NCBI RefSeq assembly: GCF_000948975.2
Contig: NZ_CP059735.1
Coordinates: 4,834,603-4,898,602, forward strand
Source: Thalassomonas actiniarum
GTDB lineage: Bacteria > Pseudomonadota > Gammaproteobacteria > Enterobacterales > Alteromonadaceae
Length of the DNA stretch: 64,000 bases
Direction of reading: 5' to 3'
The notes below the pieces were generated by a model. That model was not told the origin of the DNA. It saw only the letters and a program-made list of their open reading frames with translations, and made no database searches. Position 1 is the stretch's first letter. Every line of letters starts with the position of its first letter. A program made the position numbers and the translations under genes. Positions 50,725 to 59,460 of the stretch are shown one piece after another.

Positions 50725-51096
50725 CTATGAGTCTTCATCATCAGCTTGCTCGCTCGGGGTTGGTTGCTTGCCAGCAAGCTGTTGCTGCCATAAGGCGCTA
50801 AACCCCCCCAAAGGTTTTATATGGTTAAATAATTCCTCCCCTAACTCGGTCAGGGCATAACCGCCTGCTTGTTTTTGTACAAACATGGTGGCCTGCAATT
50901 CTTTTAACCGGTTGTTAAGCAAGGTCGGGGAGATATTTTCACAGCGGGTTTGTAATTCGCGAAAGGTGCAGGGGTTCTGGCTGAGGTTCCAGAAAATCCC
51001 CAAGGTCCAGTTACGCCCTAATAAATCCAGCAGCGCCATAATAGGTTTGCCTGTTTTAGAACCCCGCACCGGTACGCCGGGAAGTGGTAAAGACAT
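50725..51096 (-). CDS. HxlR family transcriptional regulator
   Basis: A 123-residue winged-helix regulator. MALLDLLGRNWTLGIFWNLSQNPCTFRELQTRCENISPTLLNNRLKELQATMFVQKQAGGYALTELGEELF is the HxlR domain, with the usual strand turn ISPTLLNNRLKEL. A cysteine in NPCTFRELQTRCEN could sense redox or electrophiles. A large nested palindrome at 51168-51203 stands 72 bases before its start and is a good operator. It heads an operon with nudC, which suggests control of NAD turnover or stress (inference). Confidence 0.9.
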   Translation of the reverse strand: MSLPLPGVPVRGSKTGKPIMALLDLLGRNWTLGIFWNLSQNPCTFRELQTRCENISPTLLNNRLKELQATMFVQKQAGGYALTELGEELFNHIKPLGGFSALWQQQLAGKQPTPSEQADDEDS

Positions 51097-51167
51097 GATT
51101 GCTTTCCTTAATATGCCCGACAGTTGTTAAAGACCCGACAAACAGCCAAATCCGGACATATGCTTAT

Positions 51168-51203
51168 GCTACATTTTTTGTAGCTTACTACAGAAAATGT
51201 AGC
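51168..51203. promoter_or_regulatory. Nested palindromic operator before hxlR-nudC
   Basis: GCTACATTTT and AAAATGTAGC form perfect 10-bp arms (51168-51177, 51194-51203); between them TGTAG CTTA CTACA is a second inverted repeat. The whole is 36 bp, with a half-site TGTAG recurring four times in the two orientations. Confidence 0.75.
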
Positions 51204-51314
51204 AAGGACAAGTAGCAAATATTACCTTTGCGCGATTATTAGCCCGGAAGCAAGTATCCGGAGACTAAGCCCGCCTCAATTAAAAAGACGGGCTAAAACA
51301 AATAGGAGTTCTGC

Positions 51315-52535
51315 TTAGTCCTGATATAACACTACGGCATTGCGGCCTTTTTCCTTGGCCTGGTACAAGGCATTATCCGCCGCTTCAAATATCGATTCCT
51401 GGCATTGATTGTTTAAGTCCATTTCAGCGATACCAAAGGTGGCCGTCACCGAGAAACGTTTGTTATTGGCAAGTTTAAACTCTTTTTCCGCCATGGTTTC
51501 CCGGATACGCTCAACCATATTGACGATATCCTTGCCGTGAGTGTTGGGAAAGCACAACACAAATTCATCGCCGCCAAAGCGCCCGGCGATGTCTTCCGGA
51601 CGTTTCACCTGGGTCAGAATCTCACCGAAACTTGCCAGTACCTTATCCCCCGCCTGGTGCCCCAGGGTGTCGTTGATTTGCTTGAAATGATCCAGGTCGC
51701 AGACACAAATACACAGAGGCTGTTTATGACGTTTGGCAGCATTTATTGCCTCTGCCAGGCGTTCAAAGAAATAACGGCGGTTGATCAATTTCGTCAGGGG
51801 ATCATGGGTGGCAAAATAGGCCAGCTCTTCTATCGCCTTTTTCCTGTGCTGCATCACCTGGTACATCATAAACAGCATAATCGTCCCCAGGGAGTACACA
51901 AACAGGGTAAAGAGCACCACCCCCTGTATCACCCAGCTTTCATGTTTGTCCACGGCAATCACGGATTGCTGGGTAAAGCGCTGTACTTCATCGCGCAAAC
52001 TGGTTAATTCCAGGCGCAGCTCTTTTTCTTCTTCATTTAAAATGCGGATCACTTGTTCGGGTATTTTTCCGCCGCCGCTTTTGATGGTGTTGATCATGGC
52101 AATCACCTGCTCATGATATTGCTGGTGCTCCTGACCGATTTGGTCCAGCAACTGGTTTACCCGCACCATCTCCGCCCGGGTTTCCGGCTGCCCCAATGAC
52201 ATCAGCGGAATAATAAATTCTTTCAATGTTGCCAGCGCATTATCAAACTTTTTACCGGTACGGATAAAGCTGTCTTCCAGGGTCTGGATCACCACCCCCT
52301 GGTGACCGTCGCTTTGCTGATGTAACTTCTCAATTAACAGCGTCTGTTCAAATTGCCGGTCGATAAGGGGCAGCAGCTGAGTCACCAGCGGCAGGTCCTT
52401 ATTGGCGACATCTTCAAATTCGGTTTTAATTTTATGCATTTGCCAGTAGGCAAAACCGCCATTAACCAGGATTAAAGCGGCGATAGCAAAGGCGATAAGA
52501 AAGATATAACGGTTGTTTTTTGTATGTTGCGGCAT
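51315..52535 (-). CDS. Diguanylate cyclase with periplasmic four-helix-bundle-like sensor
   Basis: A membrane enzyme of about 406 residues. Helix 1 is YIFLIAFAIAALILVNGGFAYWQ; a periplasmic helical region (about 40-180) resembles chemotaxis-receptor bundles; helix 2 is WVIQGVVLFTLFVYSLGTIMLFMMYQ. The GGDEF domain has ATHDPLTKLINRRYFFERL, DHFKQINDTLGHQAGDKVLA and AGRFGGDEFVLCFPNT. The active site is GGDEF, with an RxxD I-site (RPED) five residues before. It makes cyclic-di-GMP in the cytoplasm. The start is ATG at 52535; an ATG three codons earlier is possible. Confidence 0.92.
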   Translation of the reverse strand: MPQHTKNNRYIFLIAFAIAALILVNGGFAYWQMHKIKTEFEDVANKDLPLVTQLLPLIDRQFEQTLLIEKLHQQSDGHQGVVIQTLEDSFIRTGKKFDNALATLKEFIIPLMSLGQPETRAEMVRVNQLLDQIGQEHQQYHEQVIAMINTIKSGGGKIPEQVIRILNEEEKELRLELTSLRDEVQRFTQQSVIAVDKHESWVIQGVVLFTLFVYSLGTIMLFMMYQVMQHRKKAIEELAYFATHDPLTKLINRRYFFERLAEAINAAKRHKQPLCICVCDLDHFKQINDTLGHQAGDKVLASFGEILTQVKRPEDIAGRFGGDEFVLCFPNTHGKDIVNMVERIRETMAEKEFKLANNKRFSVTATFGIAEMDLNNQCQESIFEAADNALYQAKEKGRNAVVLYQD

Positions 52536-52630
52536 AAATTCCAAAATCTACAGCAGGAGAAATGCTCAAAGCATAAAAGCCTTAACCGTCAAAGTCCAGC
52601 AGATACAAATTCATGTCAACACAAAGGAGC

Positions 52631-53233
52631 TCAGACCTCCCTTGCCAATTCGGCAATCACCTGGTCTATGCCGTTCGCACGAATCTTAGCACTGATCTCT
52701 GCCTGTTTGGCATCGAGTAAGCTGATACCTTCTACCACGATATCAAAGGTTAACCAGCGGTGGGAGTTTTTATTTTTACGCAGGCGAAAGTCCATTTCGA
52801 TATCCGGTTTACCCGTTTGGCTGATCACCGACTTGACCGAGACAATTTTACGGTTATTTACCTGCTCCTGCTGCTGGAAAGTCACCTGCTGATCTGTGTA
52901 TTTAGACAACACCTGAACATAACTCTGGCTCAAGTGGTTTTTCATGGCTAACACAAAAGCTTCTCTTTGGGCTTTAGTCATGGTTCTTAAGTTTTTCCCC
53001 AAAATCTTAAAAGCAGCATAGCGATGATCAACATAAGGCATTAACTCTTGATCAACGATATTGGCCATCAGCTCAGGCTGGCTTTTCAAGGCTTGTTGTT
53101 CGCTGGCGATGCGGGTAAAAAGGTTGTTACCCGCATTGGCAATCACTTGATAGGGGGAGTTTTCATCGGCCAGTGCACTGCCGGCGCCAGATAAACAACT
53201 GATAAACAAAAAAACCTTAATAAACCTGAACAT
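52631..53233 (-). CDS. MlaC/Ttg2D family phospholipid-binding periplasmic protein
   Basis: A 200-residue protein with a signal peptide (MFRFIKVFLFISCLSGAGSALA). The mature part matches MlaC: NIVDQELMPYVDHRYAAFKILGKNLRTMTKAQREAFVLAMKNHLSQSYVQVLSKYTDQQVTF, then VNNRKIVSVKSVI and WLTFDIVVEGISLLDAKQAEISAKIRANGIDQVIAEL. MlaC carries phospholipids between the outer-membrane MlaA complex and the inner-membrane MlaFEDB transporter. No mlaF/E/D/B genes are in the window, so this copy stands alone and is probably a paralogue or a partner of another transporter. Confidence 0.88.
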   Translation of the reverse strand: MFRFIKVFLFISCLSGAGSALADENSPYQVIANAGNNLFTRIASEQQALKSQPELMANIVDQELMPYVDHRYAAFKILGKNLRTMTKAQREAFVLAMKNHLSQSYVQVLSKYTDQQVTFQQQEQVNNRKIVSVKSVISQTGKPDIEMDFRLRKNKNSHRWLTFDIVVEGISLLDAKQAEISAKIRANGIDQVIAELAREV

Positions 53234-53408
53234 AAGCCGTTATTTCCCTGATGATAATAAGCTAAGAAATGAAGAGAGCGACAACGCCTGACTTCAATTA
53301 TTTTATCTTAGTGATTTTCATCGCTTAAAGCTGTCTTATAAGGTGTTTCTTTGTTTAGAACTGTATGCATTTGTTATAAAGTGTAAGCTGCCTGAGCCCG
53401 AACGCGGC

Positions 53409-54854
53409 TCAGGCGGATTTTTCCGCTTTTTCTTCCGGGGCAAGCACTTGTGTTGTTTGCTGCTTTTCCACCGTCTCAGCCTTAGGAGGAGTCTCGGTTC
53501 CCCCCAGGGCTTCAATATTGATGATCGCTGAGCGGTTTAAGGTGATCTTATAACGCTGCAGGTGCAGATCTGACTTGTCTCCCTGCATCAAAACCATATT
53601 AATCTGATAACGGCGTTCCACGCTCTGGTTGGTCACCTTAATGCCGTCGAGGGAATATAAGCGCCCGGCGCCTTTTTTCAGGAAGCGGACAAAAGGTGTC
53701 AGGTTAAAAAAGATCTCCTGCTTGATTTCATCATAACCGGGTAAAAATTCCTTGGCCACTACCTTAAAGTCACTGCGAAAATGCAATAATCTCGCCGCCT
53801 GCTTATTTTGCTGACGCCTTTTTTGGAACAACTTGTCCACTTCCGCGGGCAAATCCCGGTTCTTGATGTATTCAAGCCATAAGGTCTCATTGGCGATACG
53901 GTTTTGACTGACGCTATTGGTGAAGACATGCTGCCACTTGGGACGTCCCCGCTGGATTTTGCGCCAGATCAGCTGGGTTAAGTCATCTTTAAAGATTTCC
54001 CGCAAACCGTAAATTACCCCGAGCAGGGCCACCAGCGCCAAAGTGACTTCGGCAAAGCTCGAGCGGGCATTTAAGACCAGCATCATTACAAACGCCATCA
54101 CCACGGCAGTCACCGAGCCGCGCACCAGGCGTTTTAAGTTGGTATCCAAAGAGCGGGTATCTTTTTTAAACACCACCCCGTATTCGATCAATCTTTGCAG
54201 CAGGCGCATTTTGTTGGTGATACGGTTAGGGTCATCTAAGGTAATTTGCGAATTATATTGGTTTTTATTGCGGTAGCTGCTTTCACTGCGGCATAAGGCC
54301 AGCAATTGCTCTCTTGCTTCCGTCTGTCCGCTGCTGCTCGGGCCTTTTGCCAGCAATTTCAAAAAAGACTGCTCCACATGCCAGCTCAGGTAATTATCGG
54401 CATTTTCAAAGTAAGAGCTGAGTTTTTTATCCGGCGGCGTATAACGGCGTAACTTCTTCAGCAGCGAAGCCGACTGCTCTGCCAACTCCAGCGCCTGCTG
54501 GTAAAATGATTCCGGCTCCTTAATTTTCAGGGTCTGCTTGATATCGGCATCCAGGGCGATACGGATCTGATAAGAAAACAAATTCAGGTTCAACCGGTAA
54601 TCCCTTTGTTCCCCTTTGGTTTGGCTGATAAAACGACTGCGCACCAGCGGCAGGTGGAGCTGATCGGAATAGTAGGCGCAATGGCTTTTGATGCTGCTGT
54701 GAAAGTAGCTCTCTTCTTCTAAGGTACTGGGGCTGATCCCCATCTCTACCGGAATAGAAAAATAGAGATCAAGTCGCTGATTATCCTGTGGCAGAAGTTG
54801 GTGGCTGATTTTAAATGACAAGTTTTCATCTTGGCTAAGCTGGACTTTATTCAC
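53409..54854 (-). CDS. Conserved hypothetical protein with central membrane hairpin
   Basis: A 481-residue protein I cannot place in a family. Residues 1-245 are soluble, with LDLYFSIPVEMGISPSTLEEESYFHSSIKSHCAYYSDQLHLPLVRSRFI and a helical YLSWHVEQSFLKLLAKGPSSSG region. A membrane hairpin lies near 246-290 (GSVTAVVMAFVMMLVLNARSSFAEVTLALVALLGVIYGLREIF). The C-terminal half is soluble and basic and ends in a charged Glu/Lys tail. The gene is single, after a 175-base gap from mlaC. Both large soluble parts appear cytoplasmic, given the short loop between the helices. Confidence 0.75.
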   Translation of the reverse strand: MNKVQLSQDENLSFKISHQLLPQDNQRLDLYFSIPVEMGISPSTLEEESYFHSSIKSHCAYYSDQLHLPLVRSRFISQTKGEQRDYRLNLNLFSYQIRIALDADIKQTLKIKEPESFYQQALELAEQSASLLKKLRRYTPPDKKLSSYFENADNYLSWHVEQSFLKLLAKGPSSSGQTEAREQLLALCRSESSYRNKNQYNSQITLDDPNRITNKMRLLQRLIEYGVVFKKDTRSLDTNLKRLVRGSVTAVVMAFVMMLVLNARSSFAEVTLALVALLGVIYGLREIFKDDLTQLIWRKIQRGRPKWQHVFTNSVSQNRIANETLWLEYIKNRDLPAEVDKLFQKRRQQNKQAARLLHFRSDFKVVAKEFLPGYDEIKQEIFFNLTPFVRFLKKGAGRLYSLDGIKVTNQSVERRYQINMVLMQGDKSDLHLQRYKITLNRSAIINIEALGGTETPPKAETVEKQQTTQVLAPEEKAEKSA

Positions 54855-55136
54855 TCGTTATTTATGCTCCTTATGGCGGAAAAGGGGAATATTGAAACCT
54901 CTGCAACTGCCGTAAACAGAACAGCTAATCTGAATAAAAAATCGAGTTTATTGATGTCGTTGCGACATAGGTTGCCGGTAAATAAATAACAATGGCAACA
55001 GTATCTTAATTGCAGAAAAGGCAGCAGTGAAAGTTTCAACGCCTTGTTGTTAAAGTTTAGTTCAATTTGTAGATTATTGGCAGTAACAATGCGCTAATCT
55101 TTTGTATTTTTTACGATTAAATAAATGCTCATCAGA

Positions 55137-55166
55137 AGAAAAAACAGGTTTACATGGCCTGTTTTC
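55137..55166. terminator. Terminator after tauE
   Basis: AAAACAGG (55141-55148) and CCTGTTTT (55158-55165) form an 8-bp stem with A-rich sequence on one side and T on the other. Confidence 0.7.
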
Positions 55167-55207
55167 TCTCCCGGCATTCACATTTCCCGGCGGCTAAGCG
55201 ATAAAAG

Positions 55208-56053
55208 TTATAAAGCGCTCCACAAGGTGCAGAACATTTTAACACTTAAAAAAAACAGCAACAGGGCAAAAATTTTCTTTAATAAGGCTACAGGCAAACG
55301 GTGCACTAATTTAGCCCCCAACGGCGCGGTAAAAAAGCTGCAGACGGAGATCAGCAGCACGGCGGGCGCATAAATAAAACCTAACCTATATTCAAGACCA
55401 GAATGCTGTATCGCCGATTGCGCCAATTCTAGCGGTAAAAGATAACCATTCGCCAGGTAACCTAAGCTGCCGGCGATGGAAATAGGCAAACCTATGGCAG
55501 CAGAAGTCGCTATCGCCTTTTTAATATCGATATTATGCCACAGCAGATAAGGTACCGTCAGGGAGCCGCCACCGATGGAGACCAGGGAAGAAATTCCACC
55601 AATACCTGACCCCGCGAAAAAGAGCCCTTTCTTTGACGGCATAGTGCGCGAAGGCCCGGGCTTTTTATTCAGAAACATTTGCACGGCGACATAAGCCATA
55701 AAGAGAGAAAATATTGTCACCAGGTAGATGCCACTAAGTTTGGCGGCAATAAAAGTCATGATAAAGGCGCCCAGTACCACCCCGGGAGAGAATCCTTTGA
55801 CCACAAACCAGTTAATGTTTCTGTGCTTATGATGTGCCAACGAGCTCGATAATGAAGTCATAATGATCGAGGCCATGGACGTGCCCAGTGCCAGGTGCAC
55901 CACCTGCTCGATCATCACTCCCTGGGCCAGGAATAACCCCGTGAGTACCGGCACCATAATGCCGCCGCCGCCGATACCGAGCAAACCCGCCATAAAACCA
56001 ACCACACAACCCAATAACACCAACGGCAAGATAAACTCCGGGTTCACCGGCAA
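55208..56053 (-). CDS. Sulfite exporter TauE/SafE family permease
   Basis: A 281-residue inner-membrane protein with about eight hydrophobic helices. The family motif is the N-terminal GFMAGLLGIGGGGIMVPVL; a second copy, GIGGISSLVSIGGGSLTVPYLLW, follows in the middle, as in the internal repeat of TauE/SafE. Members export sulfite, sulfoacetate or other organic anions. The gene starts 92 bases from the likely AraC start on the other strand, so the two may share regulation. Single gene with a terminator after it. Confidence 0.92.
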   Translation of the reverse strand: MPVNPEFILPLVLLGCVVGFMAGLLGIGGGGIMVPVLTGLFLAQGVMIEQVVHLALGTSMASIIMTSLSSSLAHHKHRNINWFVVKGFSPGVVLGAFIMTFIAAKLSGIYLVTIFSLFMAYVAVQMFLNKKPGPSRTMPSKKGLFFAGSGIGGISSLVSIGGGSLTVPYLLWHNIDIKKAIATSAAIGLPISIAGSLGYLANGYLLPLELAQSAIQHSGLEYRLGFIYAPAVLLISVCSFFTAPLGAKLVHRLPVALLKKIFALLLFFLSVKMFCTLWSAL

Positions 56054-56145
56054 CTCCTTACTTGTTCCTTAAAAATGCATTTAGCTATGATATCCAAAAG
56101 CGCCAATGGCATAATATCGATTATTTGCAAACTTATATCGATAAT

Positions 56146-56928
56146 ATGACAAAGTTACGCCAGATAGCGCCATCATCACAATCACGGCAAGCCCTGGAAA
56201 AACCGGTGACTGTGGTCAACCGGCAAGTCGCCGTCAATTGTGCTATCGAGCGCCATCAGCACCTGTGGGGGCAATTTATTTATGCCAGTAAAGGGGTGCT
56301 GGCGGTCAATATCGGCAACGAGCGCTATATAGTGCCGCCGGAGCAAGGGGTTTGGGTGCCGCCCAAAATAGAACATCAGGTGATCGCCCTGACCCGGGTC
56401 ACCCTGACCAGCTTTTATCTGGATCTGGAATTACTGACCCGCTTGCCGCAAAGCTCATCTTTGCTGGCGGTGTCGGCCTTTTTAAAAGCCCTGATTTGTG
56501 AGGCGATTAATATCCCCCCGGATTATGCCTGGCGCAGCCCAAGCGGACGGTTATTGCGCCTTATCGTCGACCAGCTGGCCGTTGCCGAACAGGTGACCCT
56601 TAACCTGCCCTACCCCAGGGATTTACGCCTGATGGAAATGACCCGGGAGCTGCAGCAAAACCCCGCGAATGGTAACAGCCTGGAACAATGGGGAAGCACA
56701 GTCGGCGCTTCGGCGCGCACCCTGAGCAGATTATTTAAAAAAGAAACCGGCATGACCTACAGCCAATGGCGGCAAAAATTAAATTTACAGCTGGCAATCA
56801 CGGCGCTGGCCGGGGGGGAGAGCATCACCAATATCGCATTAAACCTTGGCTACGACTCTCCTTCTGCTTTTATCTATATGTTTAAAAAACACTTTGGCGT
56901 CAGTCCGAAAAAATATCTCGGGACTTAG
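56146..56928 (+). CDS. AraC family transcriptional regulator
   Basis: About 260 residues from the ATG at 56146; the frame is open from a TTG at 56062, which lacks support. An N-terminal cupin-like sensor (RHQHLWGQFIYASKGVLAVNIGNERYIVPPEQGVWVPPKIEH) is followed by two helix-turn-helix units (SLEQWGSTVGASARTLSRLFKKETGMTYSQWRQKLNLQLAITALAGGESITNIALNLGYDSPSAFIYMFKKHFGVSPKKYL). The RFKE-like second motif is intact. Its stop overlaps that of the MFS transporter gene. It probably controls that gene or tauE, which is divergent (inference). Confidence 0.92.
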   Translation: MTKLRQIAPSSQSRQALEKPVTVVNRQVAVNCAIERHQHLWGQFIYASKGVLAVNIGNERYIVPPEQGVWVPPKIEHQVIALTRVTLTSFYLDLELLTRLPQSSSLLAVSAFLKALICEAINIPPDYAWRSPSGRLLRLIVDQLAVAEQVTLNLPYPRDLRLMEMTRELQQNPANGNSLEQWGSTVGASARTLSRLFKKETGMTYSQWRQKLNLQLAITALAGGESITNIALNLGYDSPSAFIYMFKKHFGVSPKKYLGT

Positions 56929-58127
56929 TCGGCTATGATATCGGCCTGATGCCAGCGACAGCCATATTTCGACCAGAGGATCATCAGCCCCGGCAGCAAC
57001 AGCAACATTTGCATGGCCAGCAACATAGGGGCGCTCAGGCCGGCTCTTTGCGTTAAGCTCACCATAAGCCCGGCGCCCGACATCTGAAATAAGCCCAGTA
57101 ATGCCGCAGCCGTGCCCGCCCGATCGCCAAAAGGCGCCAGTGCCCGCCCGGCGGCAGAGCCAAGCACGCAGGCATAACCGATAGAAGAGCAAAAAACCGG
57201 CAACATATAAGCCCAGGGGCTGGCAAAGGGCCGTAATGCCAGCATCAACAAACCTGAGCCAATGATCACCAGCAAACCTGTGGTTAAGGTCTTGCGCGTG
57301 CCCAATTTATCCATCATTTTCGGTGCCAGGAAGCAGGCGATAATATTTAACACCGCATTAATGCCGAACCAGAAAGTAAATTGTGACATATCCAGTCCCA
57401 GACCCGTCATTAACCAGGCAGGGGCGGAAGTGACATAAGCGAGGATCACCGCCATCGACAGCATGCATAAGATGGCATGATAGAGAAATTTCGGCTCAGC
57501 CAGCACCGACCAATAACGGCTCAGGCTCAACATGCGCCCGTCAACATAAGTATTCTCCGGCCGGGTTTCTTTATAAAGCAGCATCACTATGCCCCAGCCG
57601 AGGACGGCAAAACCCGCCATAAAACTGAAATTACTGCGCCAGCCAAATTCGGCGGTTAGCCAGCTGCCCAGGACCGGCGCCATCGCCGGAATAAAACAGA
57701 TGGCGCCGTTTAAATAACTGATCATACGGCCGCTGCGCGCCGCGCCGAAGCAATCCCGCACCGAAGCAAACGCCGCTACCGAAGTGGCACAGGCGCCAAA
57801 GCCCTGCAATAAACGCGTCGCCAGCAGCATATCTATGCTTTGCGATAAGTACGCCAGCAGTGAGCACAGGCCGTAAATCACCACCCCGCCAAGGGCCACC
57901 GGCCGACGGCCAAACCTGTCCGCCAGCGGACCCGCCAATAACTGCCCCAGCCCCAGGGTAACCATAAACCAGGTCACGGTATCTTGCACTGAGGTAATAT
58001 CGACAGCGAACTGCTCGGCAATAACCGGCAATGCCGGTAAATAAATATCAATGGCCAGCGGGCTGAACAAAACCAGTAATACCAACAAAAATACCAGCTG
58101 ATTGCTGTTTGTGGTCTGAGGGATCAT
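56925..58127 (-). CDS. MFS multidrug transporter, Bcr/CflA family
   Basis: A 400-residue inner-membrane drug/proton antiporter with twelve helices. Motif A is GPLADRFGRRPVALGGVVIYG between helices 2 and 3; FSPLAIDIYLPALPVIAEQFAVD is the typical Bcr/CflA start, and GFGACATSVAAFASVRDCFG lies in helix 4-5. It would export chloramphenicol-, bicyclomycin- or sulfonamide-like compounds. It is tail-to-tail with the AraC regulator, with overlapping stops. The 217-base gap before its start has no gene. Confidence 0.92.
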   Translation of the reverse strand: MIPQTTNSNQLVFLLVLLVLFSPLAIDIYLPALPVIAEQFAVDITSVQDTVTWFMVTLGLGQLLAGPLADRFGRRPVALGGVVIYGLCSLLAYLSQSIDMLLATRLLQGFGACATSVAAFASVRDCFGAARSGRMISYLNGAICFIPAMAPVLGSWLTAEFGWRSNFSFMAGFAVLGWGIVMLLYKETRPENTYVDGRMLSLSRYWSVLAEPKFLYHAILCMLSMAVILAYVTSAPAWLMTGLGLDMSQFTFWFGINAVLNIIACFLAPKMMDKLGTRKTLTTGLLVIIGSGLLMLALRPFASPWAYMLPVFCSSIGYACVLGSAAGRALAPFGDRAGTAAALLGLFQMSGAGLMVSLTQRAGLSAPMLLAMQMLLLLPGLMILWSKYGCRWHQADIIAD

Positions 58128-58344
58128 AAATTTTCCTGTTTAACCCGGATGTAGAGTAATCATTCAGGTTAGTGAAACGAAGGGGGGATTTTACGGAATT
58201 AATTGCACCAATAAAACCATTGTCGGTACTAATTTGCCATTATTTTCTCTGCCCCCGCCCCGGCAAACAGGGGCGATAAACATTTCCCCTTTACTAACAA
58301 AAAATTACCGATAAAAAAGACAAGTTTGGCGCCGGGTAACTGTA

Positions 58345-58941
58345 CTAGTTGTTTTGCTTTTGCCAGTGAAACTCCATTTGGCCGGCGGTTTTTTCCGCCA
58401 GCTCAACCCCGGCCAACTCACTCACCAGCTGCAGGCTCATGTCTATACCCGCAGAAATCCCGCCTGAACTGATAATATTGCCGCTGTGTACCCAGCGGAC
58501 ATTTTCCACCACATCCAGCATCGGAAACCGGGCCTTTAATTCTGGGACATCCTGGTGGTGAGTGGTGACTTGCTGGTCGGTCACGATACCGGCCTGCGCC
58601 AGTAAAAATACCCCGGTACAAACCGAAGTGCTCAGTACTGCCCCTTGTGCCTGGCGTTTAAGCCATTGCATCACTGAGGTTTTTGCCATTTCTCCATGAT
58701 GCACGCCACCGGCAACCACCAAGACATCTATTTTGGGATGCTCATCAAAGCCATACGCCGGCAACACAGTATATCCCGCCCTGGCCTTCACCGGGCCAGC
58801 CGTTTCTGCTACCAGGAAAACATTAAATAACCCCGGACGATGATAAACCCGGGCCGCGGTGGAAAACACTTCAAACGGCCCTGAAAAATCCAGCACTTCC
58901 GCCTGCTCGTAAATATAAATACCGACATTGATGGTTTTCAT
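58345..58941 (-). CDS. DJ-1/PfpI (GATase1-like) family protein
   Basis: About 198 residues from MKTINVGIYIYEQAEVLDFSGPFEVFSTAARVY; AGGTG stands just before this ATG at 58941. VLDFSGPFEV has the conserved acidic residue and GAVLSTSVCTGVFLLAQAGIVTDQQVTTHHQ has the nucleophile Cys, with His following. This layout resembles the N-terminal part of AraC-type GlxA regulators and isonitrile hydratase-like enzymes. The reaction is unknown. It is single; DNA upstream to 59130 has no gene. Confidence 0.88.
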   Translation of the reverse strand: MKTINVGIYIYEQAEVLDFSGPFEVFSTAARVYHRPGLFNVFLVAETAGPVKARAGYTVLPAYGFDEHPKIDVLVVAGGVHHGEMAKTSVMQWLKRQAQGAVLSTSVCTGVFLLAQAGIVTDQQVTTHHQDVPELKARFPMLDVVENVRWVHSGNIISSGGISAGIDMSLQLVSELAGVELAEKTAGQMEFHWQKQNN

Positions 58942-59141
58942 CGTCACCTGATTCATCCCTGTTTTAGTTGGTTTTAATCAAAATATTAATCTGGCCTGGT
59001 AAGGGGAGACAGGCGCTTTGACAGCGACAGAAAATTTCCCGGCCATGAAAAAACAGTATAACCGGACTATTATATAGATTCCCCTGCTCGTAAAAGCATA
59101 CCTAAGTAAGCCGTTTTAGGAACTATTGATTGGAAGATATT

Positions 59142-59390
59142 GTGACTAAAAGAACTGAGGAAAAAGTAATTCATCAATCCGACCTTGATAAATTATTGCA
59201 CCTGGACGAGGTCATGGAGCAGTCAAATAAGAATCCCTTTATCAAAGAGCTAAAGCAGGCCATTTTAGATCCGAGTCAATTAAAGTTATTTCAGTGGCAC
59301 TCGCTGCGCAGCCAAATTCATGAAATTGAAGCCCTGGTGCCCCATATTGACCTGATCATTAAACTTAAAAAAGAAAATAAAGAAGACTGA
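59142..59390 (+). CDS. Small charged helical protein, uncharacterised
   Basis: About 82 residues from the GTG at 59142, with GGAAG six bases upstream; a TTG four codons earlier is in frame. The protein is soluble and strongly charged (HQSDLDKLLHLDEVMEQSNKNPFIKELKQAIL and LRSQIHEIEALVPHIDLIIKLKKENKED), mostly helical, with no cysteine and no signal. No family was recognised. It is convergent with the ABC transporter operon. Confidence 0.6.
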   Translation: MTKRTEEKVIHQSDLDKLLHLDEVMEQSNKNPFIKELKQAILDPSQLKLFQWHSLRSQIHEIEALVPHIDLIIKLKKENKED

Positions 59391-59460
59391 GCACAAAAAC
59401 AACCTCACCTGCCCCTGTACCCCGTCAACTTGCCTTTCATTGAGCCCTAAAAGACTCCCT

